A stretch of 64,000 nucleotides of DNA, from positions 3,720,001 to 3,784,000 of the forward strand of contig NZ_CP051240.1 of assembly GCF_017794965.1 (NCBI RefSeq), written 5' to 3'. The stretch is from Alcanivorax sp. (GTDB taxonomy: Bacteria; Pseudomonadota; Gammaproteobacteria; Pseudomonadales; Alcanivoracaceae). The notes under the pieces were generated by a model, which worked only from the letters and a program-made list of their open reading frames with translations, had not been told where the DNA came from and ran no database searches. Both the position numbers and the translations under genes were made by a program. Shown here piece after piece: positions 50,099-58,896 of the stretch; within the stretch, counting starts at the first letter, position 1, and every line of letters begins with the position of its first letter.

Positions 50099-51115
50099 TT
50101 AACGATTCAGGGCGACCGGCTTGCCCATGAAGCGCGCCAGCCGGACCAGGTCCACATACATGGCGTCGTCACCTGCGTGATTCATCAAAGACAGGCATTC
50201 CCCGTTATTAAGGTTCAGCTGGATCTGGCTGTTGGGATAGGTGCGCTCACCGGTAGCGAGTATCTGATTCAATTGCAGTGATTCCACGTCCCGGAACGGC
50301 AGGGTGCGGTCACCCAGATAAATTACCTGTTCGCGGCGGTCAATCCGCACGTCGTGGCTGGTGTTGAACAGCAAATACAAACCCACGATGGCAAAGGGGA
50401 TGGATACCATCAGGCTGTTGCTCAGGGTGTTCCAGGGAAGCTCGAAGAACGAGGTGTTCGTGTGAAGCAAGGTGTCGGTCAGGGTAAACAGGTCAAACAG
50501 CAGCCCTCCCTGGGGCGCGAGCAGGAAAGCCAGGCCCATGGCGGTCAGCGTGCGGCTGCGCACAATGCCAAGTTGATGAGCATTGCGCGGTTTCAGGCGG
50601 GCGGTGATGAAATTGCTGGCCGAGCCGGGTGGGGCGAGCTGGTGACGGTGAGCGCCCGGATCCACATACAGGTCGGGTATCTCATGCAGTGGCCGTTGTA
50701 ACCAGTCCTGCTCTTCTTTGCTCAGGCGCCCCGGTTTGCCCAGCAGAGCCATGGCCGCGGTGAGGGCAAAAATGACCAGCATGAAGCCATTGCCAAACCA
50801 GCTGCGGTACAGCGGAAGGAAAAACTGTTGTGACTGTGCTTGCAGGCCATGGAGCAGTTTTACCTGCCCGTCCCGAACCTTGCCCAGATGTGCAATCAAC
50901 CAGCGATCATGATCCGACAGCACCGCTTTTGATTCGGTAGCATCAATACGCGCCTGAAGTTCATCCACGCTCGCTTGTTGTTTGACGATGTTCTCCAGAA
51001 GGCCCGCGTACAGGCGTTGCTGGGTGTCCCAGGTGGTCTTCAGCTGAAGGCCAATCTTGCTGATGCCGATCAGCACAAAGCTGCCAATCAGGAGAACGAA
51101 AATGCCTTTTTTCAT
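50099..51115 (-). CDS. Hypothetical inner-membrane protein
   Basis: A 338-residue protein with an N-terminal hydrophobic segment (MKKGIFVLLIGSFVLIGISKIGL), further membrane segments near 110-130 and 200-260, and a C-terminal soluble part resembling a PH-like region (HDVRIDRREQVIYLGDRTLPFRDVESLQLNQIL). Start chosen at ATG 51113-51115; the longer frame adds 38 unsupported residues. No family recognised. Confidence 0.75.
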   Translation of the reverse strand: MKKGIFVLLIGSFVLIGISKIGLQLKTTWDTQQRLYAGLLENIVKQQASVDELQARIDATESKAVLSDHDRWLIAHLGKVRDGQVKLLHGLQAQSQQFFLPLYRSWFGNGFMLVIFALTAAMALLGKPGRLSKEEQDWLQRPLHEIPDLYVDPGAHRHQLAPPGSASNFITARLKPRNAHQLGIVRSRTLTAMGLAFLLAPQGGLLFDLFTLTDTLLHTNTSFFELPWNTLSNSLMVSIPFAIVGLYLLFNTSHDVRIDRREQVIYLGDRTLPFRDVESLQLNQILATGERTYPNSQIQLNLNNGECLSLMNHAGDDAMYVDLVRLARFMGKPVALNR

Positions 51116-51427
51116 GATGCATCCATGCGGGTAAAGATGGAGAGATATGCAAATAACAGCTTTTGAATGGGAGCTCATGTTACTGCCGGGCAGCCAGGAT
51201 GGAAGAGCAGGGAAGCAAAAATGGGGCATCGCAGATTAACGGGAACGTGGCCGGTCAGAATTGGCCGAAGGCGGTTTTCGATTTTGATGTGACAGTTTTC
51301 CTGCAAACGAAGTCTCTCCCGCCCTCCACCAACATGCCTTCGCGAGCAAGCGCACTCTCACCGTACGGCTTTCCCGGGTTAGCGTGTCGCGTGTTGCATG
51401 AAGCGTGATGCAGCCGCAGAGCGGCAA
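51116..51427. other. Gap with worn REPIN and heptads, no gene
   Basis: A degenerate REPIN lies at about 51283-51350. Heptads GCGTGTC, GCGTGTT, GCATGAA, GCGTGAT lie at 51382-51409, followed by GCAGCCGCAGAGCG as at 34513. Confidence 0.6.
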
Positions 51428-51453
51428 CAAAAAAGCCCGCCAAAGGCGGGCTG
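51427..51453 (-). terminator. Rho-independent terminator of the DUF2236 gene
   Basis: AGCCCGCC/GGCGGGCT stem with an AAA loop on the plus strand; on the minus strand it is followed by a T-run. 23 bp past the stop codon. Confidence 0.9.
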
Positions 51454-51475
51454 AAAGGACCGGGATAACAACGGT

Positions 51476-52489
51476 TCAGGCAGTCTGTTGACGTCTGGTG
51501 CCGGCTACCAGCAGCGGGCGGCCGTAGACCAGCTTGTTGGTCATGCGGGTGATGAAATCGGTGCGCTTGCCCTTGAGGCGACGACGGGCCTCGATCTGGG
51601 AGGGAATCCAGCGCAGGTGCACCGGTACCAGCTTCATCACGTTGCGAATCAGGTTGATGTCGAAATCGAACTTGGCCTGGATCTCCGGCGTCACCGCGGG
51701 CATACCGAAAGGCGCGCGCAGGGATTCCGGCAGCAGCACGGACGTATGAATACGATGGCGGTTGAGTAGCGGTACCAGCCAGCTGCGCATGGTGAACAGG
51801 TAATCCACCAGCTCACGGCCCACCTTGCCCACGGCCAGCAGATCGGAATCCACCACGGCATTGAACCAGGCCACATAGGCATCCCAGTTTTCCGGCATGG
51901 CTTCCTCGGGAATACCGAACAGGTAAGCGAACAGCTTGGAGTCCTGGTAATACTGCTCACGCTCTTGCGGTGTGACTTCACCGTAGAACAGCTCATGCAC
52001 CCGCAGGGCAATGATCCACAGGGTAGCGTGCACCCACAGCAGCGCTTCCACCTGGTTGGCGAAGTACTCGGTCTGCTCCCTGGTGCGACCGGTGGACTCG
52101 GACACCTGGCCGGTAATCTTGGCGTGGATGTTGTGCACCCGCACCGCGGATTCCAGTACCTGATCCAGATTGCCAAACACCATGGAGTGCACATTCAGGA
52201 AGGTGCGCTGCAGACGGCCCATGGGGTCGGTCTGGGTCTGGGAGTGCTGGTCGATGGCCTGGGATACCCAGGGGTGCGCCAGCTGCAGCAAGTTGGCGGC
52301 ACCGGCACCGAACATCACCGAGATATTGCCGTGGACTTTCCAGGCCATGGAGCCCGGGCCATACAGGCCCACGTTCGGATCCAGCACCCGGCGGGTCATG
52401 ATCTCAAGCTGCTTGTGCAGGGCCTCCTTGCTGACGGCCTGGCTCAGGGTCTGGCTACTTTCATAGTTGTTGTTGGTTTGAGTCTGCAT
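51476..52489 (-). CDS. DUF2236 / oxygenase MpaB family protein
   Basis: A 337-residue helical protein. GPGSMAWKVHGNISVMFGAGAANLLQLAHPWVSQAIDQHSQTQTDPMGRLQRTF is the conserved start of the DUF2236 (MpaB/latex-clearing-protein-like) domain, whose histidines bind heme b in rubber oxygenase; HATLWIIALRVHELFYG carries further His. Substrate unknown; a hydrophobic substrate would suit this organism. Own terminator; monocistronic. Confidence 0.88.
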   Translation of the reverse strand: MQTQTNNNYESSQTLSQAVSKEALHKQLEIMTRRVLDPNVGLYGPGSMAWKVHGNISVMFGAGAANLLQLAHPWVSQAIDQHSQTQTDPMGRLQRTFLNVHSMVFGNLDQVLESAVRVHNIHAKITGQVSESTGRTREQTEYFANQVEALLWVHATLWIIALRVHELFYGEVTPQEREQYYQDSKLFAYLFGIPEEAMPENWDAYVAWFNAVVDSDLLAVGKVGRELVDYLFTMRSWLVPLLNRHRIHTSVLLPESLRAPFGMPAVTPEIQAKFDFDINLIRNVMKLVPVHLRWIPSQIEARRRLKGKRTDFITRMTNKLVYGRPLLVAGTRRQQTA

Positions 52490-52679
52490 GAGCTGTCCTC
52501 CTTTATTGGGGTCAGCCTAGAGGCCCGGAACCAATGAGTTTTGATACAGATCAATTTTTCTGTCTCATTCCGGTTTTCGGAAACAAAAAGTGCATTGGTG
52601 GTGACCGGGAAACCCGGTGCAAGTAAAGAGACAAAGGCGCAGTATGGCGGCAATGTGATTTAAGTGAGTGTTGCCCTGT

Positions 52680-53669
52680 ATGAGCGAAAGCCCGATCATC
52701 GCCAGCGTGGATTATGACCGCGACGGCATTCAGCACGGTTTTCTCAAGCTGCCCCATTCCCATGATGGTTCTGCCTGGGGGCACGTGATGACGCCCATCA
52801 CCGTAGTGCGTAACGGTGACGGCCCCACCGTGCTGCTCACCGGTGGCAATCACGGTGATGAGTACGAGGGCATCACCGCCTTGCTGAAGCTAGCCAACCG
52901 GTTACAGCCGGAGCAGATCTCCGGCCGGGTGATCATCGTGCCCATGCTCAATTATCCGGCAGTGCTGAATGGCTCACGCACCTCGCCGCTGGATGGTGGC
53001 AACCTGAATCGCTGCTTCCCCGGCAACCCGGCCGGCACCCTCACGGAAAAACTGGCGGACTATCTCACCCGTTATCTGGTGCCCATCAGTGACGTGGTGC
53101 TGGACATCCATTCCGGCGGCAAGACCCTGGACCTGCTTCCCTTTGCTGCTACCCATCGTATGGACGACAAGGCATTCGAAGCCCGTTGCCTGGCCGGTGC
53201 CGCCGCCTTCGGCGCGCCCTACACCTTGTACATGGCGGAGCTGGAAGGGGATGTGCTGTTCGACAGCGCGGTGGAAGGGCAGGGCAAAGTCTTTATCAGC
53301 ACCGAACTGCGCGGTGGCGGCACCACCACCCCGGAGACTGTTGCCATTGCCGAACGTGGCATCGACAATGTGCTGCGCCATGCCGGTGTGCTCCCCGGCG
53401 CAGTGGAAACCCTGCCATCACAGGCGCTGGAAATTCCTGATGGCGATGCCTACCGGGTCAGTGAGCATGCCGGGATTCTGGAATTTGCAGTGGCGCTGGG
53501 GGACTGGGTAAGGGAAGGGGAAGTCATCGCGCGCATCCATGACATGCATCGCACCGGCACCACCCCACAGGAATACCGCGCCCCCTACAACGCCCTGCTA
53601 ATCGGCCGCCGCCACCCGGCACTGGTCAATGTAGGCGACACCTTCGCGGTGCTGGCGGTGCCACGCTAG
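52680..53669 (+). CDS. Succinylglutamate desuccinylase/aspartoacylase family deacylase (DoeB-like)
   Basis: A 329-residue zinc deacylase. Zinc motif GGNHGDEYEG (H58, E61), NLNRCFPGNP and the third ligand LDIHSGG. The overall pattern, including IPDGDAYRVSEHAGILEFAVALGDWV, is like DoeB, which deacetylates N-acetyl-diaminobutyrate in ectoine breakdown, but no ectoine genes are adjacent so the substrate stays open. Confidence 0.85.
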   Translation: MSESPIIASVDYDRDGIQHGFLKLPHSHDGSAWGHVMTPITVVRNGDGPTVLLTGGNHGDEYEGITALLKLANRLQPEQISGRVIIVPMLNYPAVLNGSRTSPLDGGNLNRCFPGNPAGTLTEKLADYLTRYLVPISDVVLDIHSGGKTLDLLPFAATHRMDDKAFEARCLAGAAAFGAPYTLYMAELEGDVLFDSAVEGQGKVFISTELRGGGTTTPETVAIAERGIDNVLRHAGVLPGAVETLPSQALEIPDGDAYRVSEHAGILEFAVALGDWVREGEVIARIHDMHRTGTTPQEYRAPYNALLIGRRHPALVNVGDTFAVLAVPR

Positions 53670-53684
53670 CGTCTGCTTTTGAAC

Positions 53685-54381
53685 CTGTGGGAGTCTGCCT
53701 GCAAACGATGCGGCGGTTGGAAATGCCCCATCGCTTGCAGGCAAGCTCCCACAGGTGCTCAGAGGTAGATGTGTTGTAGGAGCGGTCGTTCGACCGCGAT
53801 CCCAAAGGCCAGATCAACACCTTCGCGGTGGAACCACCGCTCCCACAGGGTGGAGATTGAGATTAATTCCGTAGGAGCCAGCCTGCTGGCGAAAGCGCCT
53901 GATCACCACAACATCGCCAACAGGCTGGCTCCTACGGCGGCTGGGGCCCATGTCTTCTGTGGGAACGTAGCGTAGCGAAGTAACGCACGGAGTGCGGCCC
54001 GAAGGGTGAGCGAAGCGAATAACTTGCCTGCAAACGATGGTGCAGTTGGCGATGCCTTATCGCTTGCAGGCAAGCTCCCACAGGTGCTTAGAGGTAAGTG
54101 TGTTGTAGGAGCGGTCGTTTGCTATGCCCTCCGGGTGCGACCGCGATCCCAAAGGCCAGATCAAAACCTTCACGGTGGAACCACCGCTCCCACAGGGTGG
54201 AGATTGAGATTAATTCCATAGGAGCCAGCCTGCTGGCGAAAGGCGCCTGATCACCACAACATCGCCAGCAGGCTAGCTCCTACGGCGGCTGGGCTGCGAT
54301 GTGTCCTCTGTGGGAGTTTGCCTGCAAACGATGGTGCAGTTGGCGATTCCATATCGCTTGCAGGCAAGCTCCCACAGGAGA
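53685..54381. repeat. Tandem block of REPINs in ABC-ABC-A order
   Basis: Type A (GTGGGAGTCTGCCTGCAAACGAT), type B (GTAGGAGCGGTCGTTCGACCGCGATC with GCGGTGGAACCACCGC) and type C (GTAGGAGCCAGCCTGCTGGCGAAA with inverse) occur in this order twice, then A once more. The flanks (GTGGAGATTGAGATTAATTCC, GATCACCACAACATCGCC) are repeated as well. The whole gap 53670-54433 is repeats. Confidence 0.88.
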
Positions 54382-54396
54382 GGCCGCACCACAGCC

Positions 54397-54428
54397 GCGT
54401 GTTGCCTGATGCGTGCTGCGTGAAGCGT
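54397..54428. repeat. Heptad array after pycB (unit GCGTGNT)
   Basis: Units GCGTGTT, GCCTGAT, GCGTGCT, GCGTGAA, GCGTCTC end close to the pycB stop at 54434. Confidence 0.7.
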
Positions 54429-54433
54429 CTCCC

Positions 54434-56251
54434 TTACCCCTCAATCTCGATCAACACCTCACCCGGCGTCACCCTATCCCCTTTCTCCACATACACCGCT
54501 TTCACGGTGCCGGCGATGTTGGCCTGGATTTCGTTCTCCATCTTCATGGCTTCGGTCACCATCACACCCTGGCCGGCTTTCACCACGTCGCCTTCTTTCA
54601 CCAGCACGTCCACCACATTACCCGGCATGGCCGTGGTGACGTGCCCCGGATCGGTGGCAGGGCGGCGTTTGCTGCCGCCGCCTTCGGCGGCGTATTCGTT
54701 GAGCGGCTCGAACACGGTCTCTTCCGGCATGCCATCCAGCGACAGGTACAGCTTGCGCTTGCCGCTGCCTGCTTCACCAACACCGGTGATGGCCACTTCA
54801 TAGGTTTCGCCGTGCACATCGATGATGAACTCGGTGGGTGTGCCTTCGCTGCCTTTTTGCTTGCCGGGCACCGGCTCGGGCAACAGGGCTTCCGGCTTCA
54901 GGGTGCCGTCGGCACGCTGCTGCAGGAACTCGCGGCCCAGCTCCGGGAACATGGCAAAGGTCAGTACGTCTTCCTCGTTACCGGCCAGCTCACCGATCTC
55001 GCTGCGGAGCTTGTTCAGCTCCGGTGACAGCAGGTCCGCCGGACGACCTTCCATGGGACTCTCGTTGCCGATGGCCTTCTTCTGCACATCCGAATTCACC
55101 GGCGCCGGTGCCTGACCGTAGCCGCCCTGGAAGTAACGCTTCACTTCATTGGTGATGGTCTTATAGCGCTCACCGGAGAGCACGTTGTACACCGCCTGGG
55201 TGCCGACGATCTGAGAAGAGGGCGTCACCAGCGGTGGGTAGCCAAGATCGGCACGCACACGGGGAATCTCGTCGAACACCTCGCGGATGCGGTCCAGCGC
55301 GTTCTGCTCTTTCAGCTGGTTGGCCAGGTTGGACATCATGCCGCCCGGTACCTGGTTGATCTGCACGGACACGTCTTCGCGAGTGAATTCGCTTTCGAAC
55401 TGGTGATACTTCTTGCGCACTTCGCGGAAGTAATCGGCGATCTCGCTGAGCAGGGTCAGGTCCAGGCCGGTGTCATGTTCGGTACCCGCCAGTGCAGCCA
55501 CCATGGCTTCGGTGGCCGGGTGGCTGGTGCCACTGGCGAAGGCGGAGATGGCGGTGTCGATACGATCCACACCGGCTTCGATGGCCTTCATCTGACACAG
55601 CGGCGCGAGACCGGCCGTGGAGTGGCTGTGCAGCACCAGCGGCAGATCCACTTCTTCCTTCAGTGCTTTCACCAGATCGTAGGTGGCGTAGGGCGTCAGC
55701 AGGCCGGCCATGTCCTTGATGGCGATGGAGTGCGCGCCCATGTCACGCAGCTGCTTGGCCATGGTCACGAACAGTTCCGGGGTGTGCACCGGGCTGGTGG
55801 TGTAGCACAGGGTGCCCTGGGCATGCTTGCCGGATTTATTCACTGCCTTCATGGCGGTTTCCAGGTTGCGCACATCGTTCAGCGCATCGAACACCCGGAA
55901 TACGTCCATGCCGTTGTCGGCAGATTTCTGAACGAAGGCTTCCACCACATCGTCGGCGTAATGGCGATAGCCCAGCAGGTTCTGGCCGCGCAGCAGCATT
56001 TGCAGGCGGGTGTTGGGCAGGGCTTCGCGCAGCTTGCGCAGACGCTCCCAGGGATCTTCTTTGAGGAAGCGCACGCAGGCATCAAAGGTGGCGCCGCCCC
56101 AGGCTTCCAGTGACCAGTAGCCGACCTTGTCCAGCTTCTCGCAGATCGGCAGCATGTCTTCGGTGCGCATGCGGGTGGCGATCAGCGACTGGTGGGCGTC
56201 GCGCAGGATCACATCAGTAATTTCGACTTTCTTGGCGTTGCTGTTGCTCAT
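54434..56251 (-). CDS. pycB: Pyruvate carboxylase subunit B (OadA-like, biotin-containing)
   Basis: A 605-residue protein. Carboxyltransferase domain (ITDVILRDAHQSLIATRMRTEDM; VLHSHSTAGLA) in the first 460 residues, a linker, and a C-terminal biotinyl domain with the target lysine K570 in VTEAMKMENE. With the biotin carboxylase subunit encoded 26 bp upstream it would form a two-subunit anaplerotic pyruvate carboxylase, as in Pseudomonas. An oxaloacetate decarboxylase role is less likely without the beta subunit. Confidence 0.95.
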   Translation of the reverse strand: MSNSNAKKVEITDVILRDAHQSLIATRMRTEDMLPICEKLDKVGYWSLEAWGGATFDACVRFLKEDPWERLRKLREALPNTRLQMLLRGQNLLGYRHYADDVVEAFVQKSADNGMDVFRVFDALNDVRNLETAMKAVNKSGKHAQGTLCYTTSPVHTPELFVTMAKQLRDMGAHSIAIKDMAGLLTPYATYDLVKALKEEVDLPLVLHSHSTAGLAPLCQMKAIEAGVDRIDTAISAFASGTSHPATEAMVAALAGTEHDTGLDLTLLSEIADYFREVRKKYHQFESEFTREDVSVQINQVPGGMMSNLANQLKEQNALDRIREVFDEIPRVRADLGYPPLVTPSSQIVGTQAVYNVLSGERYKTITNEVKRYFQGGYGQAPAPVNSDVQKKAIGNESPMEGRPADLLSPELNKLRSEIGELAGNEEDVLTFAMFPELGREFLQQRADGTLKPEALLPEPVPGKQKGSEGTPTEFIIDVHGETYEVAITGVGEAGSGKRKLYLSLDGMPEETVFEPLNEYAAEGGGSKRRPATDPGHVTTAMPGNVVDVLVKEGDVVKAGQGVMVTEAMKMENEIQANIAGTVKAVYVEKGDRVTPGEVLIEIEG

Positions 56252-56277
56252 GATCAATTCCTGTTTTCGGCGACGGA

Positions 56278-57693
56278 TTACCAGCCGGCGTGGGCGGCCA
56301 GGGCGGTGGCGATGGCAAGCGCCATTTCCGTGGGATGTTTCTTTTCCGAGTACTGCAGCAGTTCCGGATGCTCGGGCACAAAACTGGTGTTGAAATCCGC
56401 GGCGCGGAAATCCGGGTGCTGGAGAATCTGCTTGTAGTAGCTGGCGGTGGTGCGAATGCCGTGCAGGCGCATGTCATCCAGGGCGCGCTCACCGCGGGCA
56501 ATCACGTCGTCCCACTGCAGCGCCCACACCACCAGCTTCAGGCACATGGAATCGTAGTAGGGCGGAATCTCGTAACCGGTGTAGATGGCGGTATCCACCC
56601 GCACCCCCGGGCCGCCCGGCGCGTAGTAATGACTGACGCGGCCAAAGCTGGGCAGGAAATCGTTCTTCGGGTCTTCCGCATTGATACGGAACTGCAGGGC
56701 GAAACCGCGGTAGCTGATGTCCTGCTGGCGATAGCTCAGCGGCAGGCCGGCGGCAATGCGCAGCTGCTCGCGAACGATGTCCACCCCGGTGATCTGCTCG
56801 GTGATGGTGTGCTCCACCTGCACCCGGGTGTTCATTTCCATGAAGTAGACTTCGTTGCCGGTGAGCAGGAATTCCACCGTGCCGGCATTCTCGTAGCCCA
56901 CCGCCTCGGCGGCAGTTACCGCCAGGCCGCCAATATAGTTGCGCTGCTCGGGGGTGAGCTGCGGGCTGGGGGCAATCTCGATCAGCTTTTGATTGCGACG
57001 CTGGATGGAGCAGTCGCGCTCGTACAGATGAATCACATTGCCGTCGCTGTCGGCGAGAATCTGCACCTCGATATGACGGGGATTGACGATGCACTTTTCC
57101 AGGAACACTTCCGCGCTGCCGAAGGCCTTGGTGGCTTCACTGATCACCCGCGGATACTGGGTGCGCAACTCGTCGGCGCTGTCGCAACGGCGGATGCCGC
57201 GGCCGCCACCGCCAGAGGTGGCTTTCAGCATCACCGGGTAGCCGATCTCATCGGCCAGCGCCAGGGCATCGTCCAGATCCTTCAGGTTGCCTTCCGAGCC
57301 CGGCGTCACCGGCACCCCGGCGGCGCGCATGCTGTCGCGGGCCTGGGTCTTGTCGCCCATCTTGTGGATCACTTCGGATTTCGGGCCGATAAAACGCACG
57401 CCCTGTTCTTCACACAGGCGGGCAAATTCAGCGTTCTCCGACAGGAATCCGTACCCCGGGTGGATCGCATCGCAGCCCACCTGCTTGGCCAGGCTGACAA
57501 TCTTCTGCGGGTCCAGATACCCGGCAATGGGGTCATCGCCCAGGGAGTAGGCCTCGTCCGCACGCTTCACGTGCAGGCCGTAGCGGTCGGGCTCGGTGTA
57601 GATCGCCACCGAGCGGATACCCATCTCGGCACAGGCACGAATGATCCGCACCGCGATCTCGCCCCGGTTGGCAATCAGGACTTTCTTCAGCAT
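56278..57693 (-). CDS. pycA: Pyruvate carboxylase subunit A (biotin carboxylase)
   Basis: A 471-residue ATP-grasp protein of the AccC type. MLKKVLIANRGEIAVRIIRAC at the start, HPGYGFLSENAEFA, the glycine-rich loop KATSGGGGRGIRR, and EMNTRVQVEHTITE. Adjacent to pycB and a divergent LysR gene, so it is PycA rather than the AccC of acetyl-CoA carboxylase. GGAGGAG ribosome site before ATG 57691-57693. Confidence 0.95.
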   Translation of the reverse strand: MLKKVLIANRGEIAVRIIRACAEMGIRSVAIYTEPDRYGLHVKRADEAYSLGDDPIAGYLDPQKIVSLAKQVGCDAIHPGYGFLSENAEFARLCEEQGVRFIGPKSEVIHKMGDKTQARDSMRAAGVPVTPGSEGNLKDLDDALALADEIGYPVMLKATSGGGGRGIRRCDSADELRTQYPRVISEATKAFGSAEVFLEKCIVNPRHIEVQILADSDGNVIHLYERDCSIQRRNQKLIEIAPSPQLTPEQRNYIGGLAVTAAEAVGYENAGTVEFLLTGNEVYFMEMNTRVQVEHTITEQITGVDIVREQLRIAAGLPLSYRQQDISYRGFALQFRINAEDPKNDFLPSFGRVSHYYAPGGPGVRVDTAIYTGYEIPPYYDSMCLKLVVWALQWDDVIARGERALDDMRLHGIRTTASYYKQILQHPDFRAADFNTSFVPEHPELLQYSEKKHPTEMALAIATALAAHAGW

Positions 57694-57827
57694 GTAAAGC
57701 TCCTCCATCGAGGGTCTGGAGGCTATTCCGGTCAATCCATAAGTAGAAATCAGAATCTGGTTAGGTGAGTATAAGGTATTGCTTATGGGTGGGGCGAAAC
57801 GTCAGGTTTAATCTGGGCTCCAGGGCG

Positions 57828-57924
57828 GTCGGACGTCTGAGGTCGGACGGCGGACGCTAAACATAAAAGACGGCAGTGTTGCTTCTGTCGTCAGACATCC
57901 GACATCCGACGTCCGACGTCAGAC
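57828..57924. repeat. Heptad-armed element in the pycA/pycR intergenic region (unit GTCBGAC)
   Basis: The left arm has four units (57828-57855, GTCGGAC, GTCTGAG, GTCGGAC, GGCGGAC); the right arm five (57890-57924, GTCAGAC, ATCCGAC twice, GTCCGAC, GTCAGAC). Its unit resembles that between trkA and trkH. It sits between divergent genes, where it could influence either promoter. Confidence 0.8.
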
Positions 57925-57944
57925 CAAAAAACCACAGAGACACC

Positions 57945-58889
57945 ATGCCGCACACCCTTCACCAGCTCCTCAGTCGCCTCACCTTCCGCCAGTTACAGGT
58001 GTTTCTGGCGGTGCATGAATGCCGCAGCTACAGCCGCGCCGGCGAGCAGCTGGGCCTCACCCAGCCCGCCGTCAGCAGCCAGATCCGCCAATTGGAAGCC
58101 GCGCTGGACATGCCGGTGTTCGAATATGTGGGCCGCAAGCTCTACACCACCGCCGCCGGTGAGCGTCTGGCCGAGACCGCCGCCGGCATCTTCGAATCCC
58201 TGAAAAACCTGCAAACCGATCTGGCCGCCCAGCAGGGCCGGGTGGCCGGGGAATTGAAACTGGTGGCGGTGAACACCGCCCAGTACGTGGTGCCGTATTT
58301 GCTGAAAGGATTCGTCGCCGCCCATCCGGACGTGACCGTGAACCTGCGCGTGGTGAACCGCGCCGAAGCCCTGCGCCGCCTGGATGACAATGAAGATCAC
58401 CTGATGATTCTCGGCATCGTCCCGGAAGACAAACCGCTTAACGTGCTGCCGTTTCTGGATAACGATTTCATCGCCGTGGCCGCCCCGGATCACCCGCTGG
58501 CGAATGCAGAGAGCATCACCCCGGAGCGTTTTCTGAAGGAAAAACTGCTGGTGAGAGAGTCAGGCTCCGGCAGCCGCCTGACCCTGGAGCTGTTCTGTCA
58601 GGAGCGCCGCCTGAGTCTGGCCCCCTTCATGGAACTGGGTGCCAACGACGCCATCAAACACGCCGCCATGGCCGGCCTCGGCGTCGCCGTCCTGCCCCGC
58701 CTGAGCCTGCGCGCCGAACTGCAACTGGGCCAGCTCAAAGCGCTACCGGTAAAAGGCTTCCCCTTACGCCGCTCCTGGTGCGTGGTCTACCCCAAAACCA
58801 AATACCCCACCCCCGCCATGTCCGCCTTCGTGGACTACGTCCAGCAAAACCTGAAACAAATCGCCGCCCGCTTCCGCGAACAAACCTGA
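57945..58889 (+). CDS. pycR: LysR-family regulator divergent from pycAB (PycR-like)
   Basis: A 314-residue protein with N-terminal winged helix (LTFRQLQVFLAVHECRSYSRAGEQLGLTQPAVSSQIRQLEAAL) and LysR effector domain. Position next to pycA matches PycR of Pseudomonas, a regulator of the pyruvate carboxylase genes. ATG 57945 chosen because the upstream frame lies in the heptad arm. Confidence 0.88.
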   Translation: MPHTLHQLLSRLTFRQLQVFLAVHECRSYSRAGEQLGLTQPAVSSQIRQLEAALDMPVFEYVGRKLYTTAAGERLAETAAGIFESLKNLQTDLAAQQGRVAGELKLVAVNTAQYVVPYLLKGFVAAHPDVTVNLRVVNRAEALRRLDDNEDHLMILGIVPEDKPLNVLPFLDNDFIAVAAPDHPLANAESITPERFLKEKLLVRESGSGSRLTLELFCQERRLSLAPFMELGANDAIKHAAMAGLGVAVLPRLSLRAELQLGQLKALPVKGFPLRRSWCVVYPKTKYPTPAMSAFVDYVQQNLKQIAARFREQT

Positions 58890-58896
58890 CGATACC

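Noticed and set aside
53685..54381. Regularly spaced palindromes considered as CRISPR
   Set aside because: The repeats are three different REP types in inverted orientation with repeated, not unique, sequence between them.
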